Shown here: positions 26,847-35,419 of the stretch, piece by piece
Layout: each line of letters opens with the position of its first letter
Position numbering within the stretch: position 1 is the first letter of the stretch
Assembly (NCBI RefSeq): GCF_010820565.1
Contig: NZ_JAAIJQ010000004.1
Span: 62,001 to 126,000 of the forward strand
DNA from: Thiorhodococcus minor
Lineage (GTDB): Bacteria; Pseudomonadota; Gammaproteobacteria; Chromatiales; Chromatiaceae
DNA: 64,000 nt
Direction of reading: 5' to 3'
Notes under the pieces: model-generated
What the model was told of the DNA's origin: nothing
The model's database searches: none
What the model saw: only the letters and a program-made list of their open reading frames with translations
Made by a program: the position numbers and the translations under genes

Positions 26847-29015
26847 TCAGGGTCCTTCCGTCAGCTCGATCTCGATGCGGCGGTTGATCCAGGGTCCTTG
26901 GATACGCTCCTCGGCCGGATCCACCTTGGGCTCCTCCTCGCCTCTTCCTTCGTAGGAGATGCGCGCCTCGGCAACGCCCTGACTCTCGATGAAGTCAGCA
27001 ACCCGCCGCGCGCGCTTCTCGGAAAGCCTCATATTGGCGCGGCGGCTGCCCTTGGTGTCCGTGTGCGCCAGGACGCGCAGGCGAACGTCGTCATAGGTCT
27101 TCAAGAGCTCGGAGAATTCCGTCAGGGTCTCGACTGCGCTGCGGTCGAGCTCCGTGCTGCCGTCCTGGAAGCGGATCGATCGGGCGAAGTCCAGGGTGTA
27201 GGAGTCTTCGCCGTCGCGCTCGATTTGGTACGACAGGGCACCGAGCGCGCTGGCCAAGGTGCTCAGGCTGGGCTCGGGACGCGCCCTTGAGGGCTCCTGA
27301 CCGGCGTCCGAGCCCTCAGGATCCGGCCGTGGCGAGTCGTCGCTGGCGACCTCGATGCCTGCGTCACCCGCGCTGTCTGGACTCGGGGAAGGCTCGAGGT
27401 CCGCGCTCGAGGTCTCCGCGGGCTCGTCAGAGGGATCCTCAGGGGGCTCCTCAGAAGTCGCGATCGGGGCGGTCGGAGTCGTCTGCGTGCGCTCGGTGGG
27501 CTGGGTGCTAGCCAGGGGAGGGGCGGTCTGCGCCGTCATGCCAGGGCCATCATCCGCGCTCTGTGGCTCCGGTCGTGGGTCGGGGAGTCCGAGCCCGGCC
27601 GTTGCAATGGCACGGACATCGTCACGATCTTGCGCCCTGTCCTGGGTCTCGAAGAGAGGAGCCGTCTCGCCACTCTCGGTTTCCGATCGACTTGGCGGCA
27701 GGCGGTCAGTTGCGGGGCTGGATGGAGCCGGCTGCTCGGAGGCGATAGCCGGCTCGGGAGGCCTGGGTGACTGAGATCCACGCTCGTACAGATACCAGCC
27801 AGCCAGCCCGAGGCCAAGGGCTACACCTGCGGCAATGGCGATCAGCTCTCTCGATCGGTGCAGCCGGGCATGCGACGGCTCGATCAATGCCGCCGGTGGC
27901 AGCTGATCATCTGGAGCGGCGGAGCTTGCGGCGGCGTCTTTCGCGGTTGGCGAATGCGTCGCCGAGCCGTCTTCCCGGGGCGGCTCATTGGCTTCGGCGA
28001 CGAGCGTTGCCGACGCCGAGGGGGGCTCCTGTGAAATAGATGACGTGATCTCGATGCTGCGTGGCTCGGAAGCCGCCAATGACGTCTCCATGCCGGTCTC
28101 GGATGCCGCAGGAGGCGGCGCTGCCGCATCGAGCTGTTCGGCCGCGGCCTCGAGGTTGGCCGCGATCTCGGGATCCGGCCCGACGCGCTCGCTCCTGTTT
28201 ACGGACAGGAGGAGATTCGAGGCATCGTTCCTGACGAAGTCGTCGATCGCCTCACCCGTGATCGGGTTGCGTCCGGCGCCATAGCTGAAGACGAGCGCGG
28301 TCTCGCAGATGAGGTTGATGATTCTGGGGATGCCGTTGCTGTAGTGGAAGACAGCGTGACAGGCATCCGGGGTGAAGATCGACTTGTGGCCGCCAGCGAC
28401 CTTCAGCCGGTGCCGAATATAGTAGAAGGTCTCCTCGGCGTTGAGTCTACCGAGGTGGTAAGACGCGGAGATGCGCTGAACGAACTGCTCGAGATTCGGA
28501 CTACGGAGCTGATCGCGCAGCTGCGGCTGGCCGAGCAGGAGGAGCTGAAGCACCAGATCCTTGTCCGCATTGATGTTTGACAGCAGCCGGATCTCCTCGA
28601 GCTTCTCTAGGCCGAGGTTCTGCGCCTCGTCGACGATGAGGAGGGTCTTCTTGCCCCGCCTATACTGGTCCAGCAAGAAATCGACGAGGGCCTGGTGCTG
28701 CCGTATCTTGTCGCCGGCCGGCGCGTCGAGCTCGAAGGCGACGCATACCCAATCCATGATCTGGCCGATCGATTCGTGGGTGTGGGAGATGAGCCCTACC
28801 GTGAAATGCTCGTCTAGCCGATCGAGCAAATAGCGCATGAGCGTCGTCTTGCCGGACCCGATCTCTCCGGAGAGAACGGTGAAGCCGCTCTGGTTGTGGA
28901 GACCATACTCGACCAGCGTGAGGGCTTCACGGTGTATCTTGCTGAGATAAAAGAAGCTCGGGTCTGGCAGTAGCGAAAACGGCTTTTCGTTCAGACCAAA
29001 GAAGGATTCGTACAT
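26847..29015 (-). CDS. GspA/ExeA-like AAA ATPase fused to an OmpA peptidoglycan-binding domain
   Basis: A 722-residue fusion. Residues 1-265 match the ExeA/GspA ATPase group, including the XrtA-locus ATPases: an MYESFFGLNEKPFSLLPDP start, Walker A GEIGSGKTT at 50-58, Walker B LLIVDEAQ with D129-E130, and LLLGQPQLRDQL. A Pro/Ala/Ser linker leads to one membrane helix (391-410). About 190 residues of acidic, Pro/Ser/Thr/Glu-rich linker follow, long enough to cross part of the periplasm. Residues about 600-722 are an OmpA-type peptidoglycan-binding domain with AHTDTKGSRRAN, LSEKRARRVADFIES and a final NRRIEIEL. GspA proteins usually carry a PG_binding_1 domain instead. The gene converges on the barrel gene, 213 bp away. 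Confidence 0.9.
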   Translation of the reverse strand: MYESFFGLNEKPFSLLPDPSFFYLSKIHREALTLVEYGLHNQSGFTVLSGEIGSGKTTLMRYLLDRLDEHFTVGLISHTHESIGQIMDWVCVAFELDAPAGDKIRQHQALVDFLLDQYRRGKKTLLIVDEAQNLGLEKLEEIRLLSNINADKDLVLQLLLLGQPQLRDQLRSPNLEQFVQRISASYHLGRLNAEETFYYIRHRLKVAGGHKSIFTPDACHAVFHYSNGIPRIINLICETALVFSYGAGRNPITGEAIDDFVRNDASNLLLSVNRSERVGPDPEIAANLEAAAEQLDAAAPPPAASETGMETSLAASEPRSIEITSSISQEPPSASATLVAEANEPPREDGSATHSPTAKDAAASSAAPDDQLPPAALIEPSHARLHRSRELIAIAAGVALGLGLAGWYLYERGSQSPRPPEPAIASEQPAPSSPATDRLPPSRSETESGETAPLFETQDRAQDRDDVRAIATAGLGLPDPRPEPQSADDGPGMTAQTAPPLASTQPTERTQTTPTAPIATSEEPPEDPSDEPAETSSADLEPSPSPDSAGDAGIEVASDDSPRPDPEGSDAGQEPSRARPEPSLSTLASALGALSYQIERDGEDSYTLDFARSIRFQDGSTELDRSAVETLTEFSELLKTYDDVRLRVLAHTDTKGSRRANMRLSEKRARRVADFIESQGVAEARISYEGRGEEEPKVDPAEERIQGPWINRRIEIELTEGP

Positions 29016-29937
29016 CTCTTCAAGTTCCTAGCGCCGAAGGCTCGGGCATCCATCGCATCGTTTCAACACGGCCGGAGGGGACCGCATGGGACGCTCAGTT
29101 TAGCAAAACGCGCAAGCCGCGTTACGACTCTTTGGTCTGAGCGGTTGAAGAGCGGCCGCGTCAGGCTGGGAATGCAGATGGCGCGGATGGCGAAAGTGGG
29201 CTGACTGGTGGAGGTAAATGGCCGAGGTGCAATTCGGTAGCCTCTTCATTGGGCAGGCATCCTACTTTAGTTGGTTTCTTGTCTCGCGGATTCGCTCTCA
29301 GGTGAAGCAATCGCGGTCTTTGAGCCAAGAAAGAGGGAGCGTTAGCTATCAGCCTGGGGCTTGGTTTTGGAATTGCTGTCGGCCGCTCTATGGCTTATCC
29401 AACGGGGAAGCGCTGACCAGAGGTGGGCCTCGGCAGGTCTCTGATTTTATTCTGCTAATGGATGCTGGTGGCTGGAGGCTCGCTGCTCGGCTCATGATGA
29501 ATCTATCTATCTATCTATCTATCTATCCATCTATCCATGAATGTGTTTGCCGCTCTTCTCGGGCCAAGCTCGCGGATCCTTCTTTTCGGATACCGAGCCC
29601 AGCTTTGAAAGGCATGCACCTCAATGTCCCAAAGGTATCCGTCGGTTTTTGAGCGGGCTGAGCCAGTGGGGCGGAAGGGCGAGCGCGAAGTCCATCGAGC
29701 TCCGCACCGGCCTTGGAGACTGCACTGCGCTTGTCCAGCCTAGAGTGGACGACTGGTAGAAGCGATGATCGAAGTCGTTTTTGAAAGAGCCGAGCCGGCC
29801 ATAGGTCCGCGATTGATAGCGGATGATTCATAGCGGACGCTGCGGGATCGCTCAATGATTCGTCAGTGTCTGATCGTCATCGTTGCGAAGTACGCATCAT
29901 CAATGATTGAGCGTCGATGCGTGGTGAGGAGGTTATT
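29016..29937. other. 922-bp low-GC spacer with microsatellite
   Basis: This interval is visibly less GC-rich than its neighbours and has no convincing gene. The open frame at 29218-29652 lacks domain features and contains the translated microsatellite (SIYLSIYLSIYPS), so I do not call it. The left end would hold the promoter of the ATPase-OmpA gene; the right end precedes a gene at 29938. The octamer CAATGATT is repeated at 29853-29860 and 29901-29908, and CGCTCAAT (29849-29856) faces ATTGAGCG (29906-29913), which could mark an operator. Confidence 0.5.
29501..29538. repeat. ATCT tetranucleotide microsatellite
   Basis: Six perfect ATCT units at 29501-29524 are followed by ATCC, ATCT, ATCC and ATG. 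Tetranucleotide tracts of this kind are rare in GC-rich bacterial chromosomes and can vary by slippage. It lies in noncoding DNA, 486 bp upstream of the ATPase-OmpA start and 400 bp upstream of the gene at 29938. Confidence 0.85.
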
Positions 29938-30381
29938 ATGCGATTCTTGGTACAAGGCTATCCGTTGCTTCTGCTCGTCTCAATCTACAGCTGCGCGGCC
30001 TATGGCTCCTCGGCGCTCGCACGGCTCGACGAGCCCGCGACTTGTCTATCCGGGGTGATGCCAGAGCAGGGCCGGGAATGCCTTCCAATTCCTGCGTTGA
30101 CGTCGGCGGAGCGGGCGGCCGCGCCACGGACGGAGGCCATTGCCTGGAGCGGTCTTGGGACGGACATGCCGACCCAAGGCAATGCGAGGCAATCGCAGGC
30201 GGGAGCGGTCATGGATGGTCGGGGCGCGAGGTCCGCGACGCGCAGACCGCCCAGTCGTCTTTCCTCGCGCTTGAATAAGCCCTCTGGGACGCTGCTCGAG
30301 AGCCGCCTCTATCGGCGCCCCAAGAAGAAGGTCGAGCGGCAGCAGCTTGACCGTCTGGATGCGATCTATCCTCCTCGCTGA
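29938..30381 (+). CDS. Small secreted basic protein, unknown
   Basis: A 147-residue protein. ATG at 29938 sits behind an excellent ribosome binding site (AGGAGG, 6 bases upstream). The N-terminus is a signal peptide: MRFLVQGYPLLLLVSIYSCA, with cleavage probably near AYGSSA; the cysteine could instead be a lipobox, but the surrounding residues fit poorly. The mature part is short of hydrophobic residues, with a cysteine pair (ATCLSGVMPEQGRECLP) and an Arg/Lys-rich C-terminus (RLYRRPKKKVERQQL). No family recognised. It stands alone downstream of the low-GC spacer. The strong start and signal peptide are the main support. Confidence 0.6.
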   Translation: MRFLVQGYPLLLLVSIYSCAAYGSSALARLDEPATCLSGVMPEQGRECLPIPALTSAERAAAPRTEAIAWSGLGTDMPTQGNARQSQAGAVMDGRGARSATRRPPSRLSSRLNKPSGTLLESRLYRRPKKKVERQQLDRLDAIYPPR

Positions 30382-30500
30382 CGCGCTGTCGGCCTCTAGC
30401 CGCCAGCTCCTTGGGATCAGTCAGCTGGTCGGCTCAGGGTGTCCGCCCGAGCTCGCCCGATGGGGCGAAGGCTCCGATCGGCGAAAACCTCGTCAAAGGC

Positions 30501-30526
30501 GCAGCTGCAAGCTGACCGCTGACTGC
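30501..30526. repeat. Dispersed AGCTG-type mosaic repeat, copy A
   Basis: GCAGCTGCAAGCTGACCGCTGACTGC-like sequence built from GCTGA/GCTGG half-words. Related sequence lies at 50451-50483 and 51482-51584 in this window, in both orientations, always between genes. A more degenerate relative is at 30391-30430. Confidence 0.5.
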
Positions 30527-30546
30527 GCTCTCTGAGATGACGCAGC

Positions 30547-32634
30547 CTAGGCTTGGACTTCTAGCGTGGGCGAGGGGCGTTGCAGGAAGTTGCCTTGCAC
30601 ATAGTCGACACCCGCTGTCCAGAGAACGGTCAGGGCACGGGCATCCTCGACGCCAGTGACGATGCTCTTGACGTTGAACTCGCGTGCAAGGGTCGCGAGC
30701 TGCAGCAGCCTCTGCTGCTTGTCGGGGTCGTCGGCGAGGTTCTGCGCGAACGCGGGCTTGAGGAGGACGAAGTCCAGCGACATGCCCTGCAGGAGTGTTT
30801 CGGGGCGCTCCGTGACACCGAAGCGATTGATCGCGACGCGACACTTGATCTTCTTGAGGGTCTCGACCAGCTTGCCGATGCTCGCCAAATTGCCGACGAC
30901 CAGCTCTTCCTGGAATTGGAAGGTCAGCCAATTGCCGCGCACATCGAATTCCCGCAAACAATCACAAATCCAGAGCACGATGCTCGGATTTCGGAAGGTG
31001 TCTTCGGAGAGGTTGATGAAGAGGCTGAGGTTGTGGCCGGAGCGGCGTTGCTCCGCAATCACCTGAATGGCCGCGCGAATGGTCCATTTGTCGATCTCCT
31101 CGATCAACCCCTTGCGGATGGCGGCGCCAATGAAGTCCTTCGCTTCGAGGAGATTCTCTTCTTCGTCGAGCAGGCGGAGCAGGACGCTGTAGTTCTCCTG
31201 GTTGTCGCCCATCAGGCTGATGATGGGCTGATAGACGAGTCTGAGCTGATCGTTGCGCAGGGCGTACTCGATCTTCCTGGCGATGGTCTCGTCGTCTTCC
31301 GCGTTTTCCGCGTCCTCCTGCTTGGTCTTGGCCGCAAGTGACGTGGGTGCGCCCTGGCCAGGCTTGTTGTCATGGTCCGTGTAGCGATGGCCGATGCACA
31401 GCCGGTAGGCTGCGTTGAGGATGTCCTCGGCGGCCGCCGCCCGCTCGCTGACGACGAAGTAGCCGATCTCGCAGTCCTCCTCATTGCCGCCTTCGCGTGC
31501 TGCTCCGGTGGAGAGCCTGGCTTCGTTCTTGAGGTGCTCGGACAGGCCCTTGGCGTCGAGGTCGACCATGTCATTGCCGATGATGCCGAAGCTGTCGTCG
31601 CTCAATTGGGTGACGGTGCCGCGCTCGCCGACGATCGCGGAGAGTCGTTCGCCGAATTCAGCGAACAGCTCGAGGGCAAGGGTCAATCCCAGGTCGCGCT
31701 TCAGCTCGACGCTCTTGGCGACTTGAACGAAGAAGATCGCGAAGGGTGTCTTGACGAGCCGCTCTTCGTCGATACGGCTTTCGACCTCGTCGAGAAATGT
31801 CCGGACGCCGAAGCTGGCGTCTTGCTCCGCTGCCGGCTTCGGGCCGGCGGAGGCAACGGACTGGACTGGCTGGACGATGATGCGCAGGCAGGGCTCGCCC
31901 TCGAATTCTGCCTGGGCGGCGAGAATCCGTGCCTCGATCTCGCGCGCGTCTGCTTGGACGCAAGTGACATCAAGGGTGAGGGAGTCGGTCAGCTGGGACT
32001 GATCCGCGCGCTTGAGTAGATCGCGGATCTTCTTTTGGTCCGCCGAGGCGACGAGGTCGAGCAGCGGAACGGCGAGGATGTCGTCGGCGTCGGCATAGCC
32101 GAAGAGGCTCACATAGGCCGGATTTGCGTCGACGTGCATCCCGTCCTGCACGAATGCGACGCCGGCGCTCGTGACCTCGAGCAGGCTCAGCGTGCTTGCC
32201 TCGCAGTTCTGCAGCCGCGCCGATAGCCCGTTCGCCTCGCGGCGCTTCCACAGGTCCGCGCTCTCGCGCTTGACGACGATCCTGAGGTGCTCGTTGTCGT
32301 AACGGCGCACCAGGTCCCTGACCCCGAAGTGCCCAGCCTTGTCCGCGACGGCGCTCCAGCTTTCCGGCTCGACGATCAGGACCAGCGGAGTGTCGGTGGT
32401 GATCTGCTTGTAGCCGTCCAGAAATTCGTCGAGGTCGACGTCCCGGTCGTAGCCGCAGCACAGGATGAGGTCGCAGCTACGCTCCTTGATGGCGCTCTGC
32501 AGGCGCTCGGCGTTCGGAATGGAGACGCTCTGGCCCACCAAACCCTCTTCACGCAAGGTGCCGACCAGGCGCTCGGCCTCACTGGTCTCTGAGGTGACGA
32601 TGAGAAGCGTAGGTTTGCGGCTTTGGGTGGGCAT
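30547..32634 (-). CDS. fimX: FimX-like degenerate GGDEF/EAL c-di-GMP receptor
   Basis: A 695-residue protein with the FimX domain order: a receiver-like domain (5-125) lacking a clear phosphoacceptor pattern, a PAS domain (about 145-255), a degenerate GGDEF (about 275-430; SDDSF at 345-349) and a degenerate EAL (about 450-690; SVLLR at 483-487 where EALLR is expected, and INRFG in place of DDFG). It cannot be a normal cyclase or phosphodiesterase, but LLRLLDEE and the following DFIGAA match the c-di-GMP-binding edge of FimX. FimX promotes type IV pilus assembly and twitching and acts with PilZ and PilB. PilZ is encoded at 62482 in this window. ATG at 32634. Confidence 0.85.
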   Translation of the reverse strand: MPTQSRKPTLLIVTSETSEAERLVGTLREEGLVGQSVSIPNAERLQSAIKERSCDLILCCGYDRDVDLDEFLDGYKQITTDTPLVLIVEPESWSAVADKAGHFGVRDLVRRYDNEHLRIVVKRESADLWKRREANGLSARLQNCEASTLSLLEVTSAGVAFVQDGMHVDANPAYVSLFGYADADDILAVPLLDLVASADQKKIRDLLKRADQSQLTDSLTLDVTCVQADAREIEARILAAQAEFEGEPCLRIIVQPVQSVASAGPKPAAEQDASFGVRTFLDEVESRIDEERLVKTPFAIFFVQVAKSVELKRDLGLTLALELFAEFGERLSAIVGERGTVTQLSDDSFGIIGNDMVDLDAKGLSEHLKNEARLSTGAAREGGNEEDCEIGYFVVSERAAAAEDILNAAYRLCIGHRYTDHDNKPGQGAPTSLAAKTKQEDAENAEDDETIARKIEYALRNDQLRLVYQPIISLMGDNQENYSVLLRLLDEEENLLEAKDFIGAAIRKGLIEEIDKWTIRAAIQVIAEQRRSGHNLSLFINLSEDTFRNPSIVLWICDCLREFDVRGNWLTFQFQEELVVGNLASIGKLVETLKKIKCRVAINRFGVTERPETLLQGMSLDFVLLKPAFAQNLADDPDKQQRLLQLATLAREFNVKSIVTGVEDARALTVLWTAGVDYVQGNFLQRPSPTLEVQA

Positions 32635-32730
32635 ACTCTGCTCGATGTCCTTGGGACGGTCCCAGGTCCGTGATTATCGGTCTTTGGAGGCTAGACGGAA
32701 GAGCGATTCGCGCGTTTCGCGGAGCAAGTC

Positions 32731-33738
32731 TCAAGCAATCCGTGCTTTCGACTGCTCTCCTGGGATCTCCCGGACCAGTTCGGGAGCCAGGTAGCCGGAG
32801 ACGCGGGCGCGGAGCTGATCAACGAGTATTGTGGCAATTTTATCACTCACCTGGAAATGCGCCGCGCCTTGAACGCGGTCGAGCTGGTGCAAGTAGTAAG
32901 GAAGCGCCTCGCACTCGAATAGACGCTCGCTCAATTGCTGGAGCGTGGCGACACTGTCGTTCACACCGCGCAGCAGCACGCTCTGGTTGAGTAGCCGCAC
33001 CCCGTGGGCGGCCAGCTTGCGCAATGCCTGCTCGGCCGGGCCGCCCAGCTCGCTCGGGTGGTTGGCATGGATCACAAGGATGGCTGGCAAGCGCCCCTCT
33101 GTCAGCATACGGACGAGCGCCTCGGTCACCCGTGATGGCAGCATGATGGGGAGACGCGTATGGATGCGCAAGCGACGCAGATGCGGGATCGCGGCCAGTC
33201 GGTCGATCAGCTCGGCGAGCTGAGCATCGTCGAGCATCAGGGGATCGCCGCCGCTCAGGACGATCTCCTGCACGGAAGGCGCCAGACTTAGGCGGTCGAT
33301 GGCGCGCGCGAGGCGCGGCTCCGCGGGACCGAGCGCCCGATAGGAGAAATGCCGACGGAAGCAATAGCGGCAATGCGCGGCGCAGGCGCCGTTGACCACC
33401 AGCAGCGCGCGCCCCGGGTATTTTTGCAGCAGTCCCGGCGACAGCTCCGCGTCGCTGTCGCATACCGGATCCAGACTGAAGCCTTGGGCCTGTTGGTGCT
33501 CGGCCCGCAAGGGGAGCACCTGACGCAAGAGCGGGTCCTGCGGATCGCCGGGACGCATCAGGTCGACGAAGGCCTGAGGCACCAAGAGTCCGAACTCCTG
33601 CGCCTCCGGATCGAGGTCCGGGATGTCCCGCGCGCTCAGTCCCAGGGTACGCAGCAGCGTCCGGGCATCGCGGTGTGCCCGCGCGAGCTCCCGCTTCCAG
33701 CCATCGCTCTGACAAGCCGTGCTGCTTCGCGTTACCAT
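32731..33738 (-). CDS. epmB: EF-P (R)-beta-lysylation protein EpmB, radical SAM lysine 2,3-aminomutase
   Basis: A 335-residue radical SAM enzyme that converts (S)-alpha-lysine to (R)-beta-lysine for modification of elongation factor P. The CxxxCxxC cluster motif is visible in [18 protein letters not shown], followed by [17 protein letters not shown] and a pattern of KamA-family strands to [12 protein letters not shown]. It needs PLP; the C-terminal [16 protein letters not shown] segment matches the family. It is transcribed away from efp, with only 34 bp between ATG 33738 and the efp start, so the promoters overlap. The alternative upstream start at 33774 would run into efp. Together with epmA downstream of efp, the modification set is complete apart from the hydroxylase EpmC, which many bacteria lack. 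Confidence 0.93.
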   Translation of the reverse strand: MVTRSSTACQSDGWKRELARAHRDARTLLRTLGLSARDIPDLDPEAQEFGLLVPQAFVDLMRPGDPQDPLLRQVLPLRAEHQQAQGFSLDPVCDSDAELSPGLLQKYPGRALLVVNGACAAHCRYCFRRHFSYRALGPAEPRLARAIDRLSLAPSVQEIVLSGGDPLMLDDAQLAELIDRLAAIPHLRRLRIHTRLPIMLPSRVTEALVRMLTEGRLPAILVIHANHPSELGGPAEQALRKLAAHGVRLLNQSVLLRGVNDSVATLQQLSERLFECEALPYYLHQLDRVQGAAHFQVSDKIATILVDQLRARVSGYLAPELVREIPGEQSKARIA

Positions 33739-33772
33739 TGCGCGGTTTAGCTTGAGCGAAAATGAGGATGAC

Positions 33773-34345
33773 ATGGCTTCCTACAGCACCAATGAATTCA
33801 AGGGCGGACTCAAGATCATGCTCGACGGTGACCCATACACCATCGTCGAGAACGAGTTCGTCAAGCCTGGAAAAGGGCAGGCCTTCAACCGTGTGCGCGT
33901 GCGCAACCTGAAGACGGGCCGGGTCGTCGAAAAGACCTTCAAGTCCGGGGACAGTGTCGAGGCTGCGGACGTGCATGATACCGAGATGCAGTACCTCTAC
34001 AACGATGGCGAGGAATGGCATTTCATGGATCCCGATAGCTTCGAGCAGATGATGGCCGATGCCAACGCGGTCGCCGAGGCCGCCAAGTGGATCAAGGAGC
34101 AGGATATCTGCAAGGTGACGCTGTGGAATGGCGTGCCCTTGTCGGTCGAGCCGCCCAACTTCGTCACCCTCGAGATCACCGAGACCGACCCCGGCCTGAA
34201 GGGCGATACCTCGGGCGGCGGCGGCAAGCCCGCAACCCTGGAGACGGGCGCCGTGGTGCGCGTCCCGCTCTTCGTGCAGACAGGTGAGCTGATCAAGGTC
34301 GACACGCGCTCAGGCGAATATGTCTCGCGGGCGAAAGACGCGTGA
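33773..34345 (+). CDS. efp: Translation elongation factor P
   Basis: A 190-residue EF-P, which binds between the P and E sites of the ribosome to relieve stalling at polyproline. The three beta-barrel domains are recognisable: N-terminal KOW-like domain with the modification loop [17 protein letters not shown], the OB domains with [16 protein letters not shown], and the C-terminal [23 protein letters not shown]. The loop lysine in PGKGQA is the site lysylated by EpmA in E. coli, matching the adjacent epm genes. ATG at 33773 follows GAGGATGAC. It overlaps epmA (GTGA) at its end. Confidence 0.97.
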   Translation: MASYSTNEFKGGLKIMLDGDPYTIVENEFVKPGKGQAFNRVRVRNLKTGRVVEKTFKSGDSVEAADVHDTEMQYLYNDGEEWHFMDPDSFEQMMADANAVAEAAKWIKEQDICKVTLWNGVPLSVEPPNFVTLEITETDPGLKGDTSGGGGKPATLETGAVVRVPLFVQTGELIKVDTRSGEYVSRAKDA

Positions 34346-35397
34346 GCCGCGGTGTCGCTGACACCTTTGCCTTGACGTCGGATTCCGGTCGCGCTCCAGC
34401 TCGGGACCCGGCTCCAGGCTTGAGGCAGGATTGGCGCCCGGTCGCTCAGCGATCCACCCTCGAGGCTCGGGCCGCGATGCTCGCGCGCCTGCGCGCCTAC
34501 TTCGACAGCTCGGGCGTTCTTGAGGTGGATACCCCCATCCTGTCGTCCGCCGCCGCGACCGATCCAGTCCTTGCCAGCCTCGCGACACGGATCTCCGGTG
34601 CCAGGGGCGACGGCGGCCTGCCATTCTACATGCAGACCTCGCCCGAGCTCGCCATGAAACGCCTGCTTGCCGCGGATGTGGGCTCGATCTATCAAATCTG
34701 CAAGGTCTTCCGAGGCCAGGAGCGGGGCCGTCTGCATCACCCGGAGTTCAGCCTCCTGGAGTGGTATCGGACTGGCTGGGACCACCATCGGCTCATGGAC
34801 GAGGTCGCGGAGGTGGTGCGTGCGGCCCTGGATCGGCCGGAGATGCCTGCCGAGCGATTGACCTACCAGGAGCTCTTTCAACAGGCGCTGGGCGTCGACC
34901 CATGGCGGGCTAGTGCCGATGATCTGGCCGCGGCTGCGCTGCGGGCCGGTATCCCAGATGCAACGCGCCTGGAGCTCGACAAGAACGGCTGGCTCGACCT
35001 GCTCTTGACCCAGCGGCTGGAGTCGCGCCTGGGTCAGGACGGCATGACCTTCGTCTACGACTATCCGTCGACGCAAGCGGCACTGGCGCGCGTTCGCGAC
35101 GGCCAATGTCCGGCCGCCGAGCGTTTCGAGCTGTATATCCGGGGAGTGGAGCTCGCGAACGGCTTTCACGAGCTCGCCGATCCAGCCGAGCAGCGCCAGC
35201 GCTTTCAGTCCGATCTGGAGCGCAGGCGCGCTCTGGGCTTGGAGCAGCCGCCAGTGGATAACCGCTTCCTTGCCGCCCTGGAAGCTGGCCTGCCGGATTG
35301 CTCAGGTGTCGCCCTAGGGATCGACCGCTTGCTGATGATCGCGGTCGGCGCCGATCACATCGACGCCGTCCTGTCGTTTCCCGTCGAGCGCGCTTGA
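34342..35397 (+). CDS. epmA: EF-P (R)-beta-lysine ligase EpmA
   Basis: A 351-residue class II lysyl-tRNA synthetase paralogue (GenX/PoxA) without an anticodon-binding domain. It activates (R)-beta-lysine and transfers it to the EF-P loop lysine. Class II motif 1 lies around [10 protein letters not shown], motif 2 in [27 protein letters not shown], and motif 3 in [17 protein letters not shown] at 34342 overlaps the efp stop by four bases (GTGA), so the two are translationally coupled. The N-terminus has about 25 extra residues compared with the E. coli protein; a start further inside (for example near the RSTLEARA segment) is possible but lacks a clear start codon. Confidence 0.94.
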   Translation: MSRGVADTFALTSDSGRAPARDPAPGLRQDWRPVAQRSTLEARAAMLARLRAYFDSSGVLEVDTPILSSAAATDPVLASLATRISGARGDGGLPFYMQTSPELAMKRLLAADVGSIYQICKVFRGQERGRLHHPEFSLLEWYRTGWDHHRLMDEVAEVVRAALDRPEMPAERLTYQELFQQALGVDPWRASADDLAAAALRAGIPDATRLELDKNGWLDLLLTQRLESRLGQDGMTFVYDYPSTQAALARVRDGQCPAAERFELYIRGVELANGFHELADPAEQRQRFQSDLERRRALGLEQPPVDNRFLAALEAGLPDCSGVALGIDRLLMIAVGADHIDAVLSFPVERA

Positions 35398-35419
35398 CGG
35401 GGGGCGGCGTCGCTGCCGC

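Noticed and set aside
29218-29652. 144-codon open frame across the ATCT microsatellite
   Set aside because: The translation is compositionally random and includes the translated repeat; codon use differs from the genome. I treat it as noncoding.
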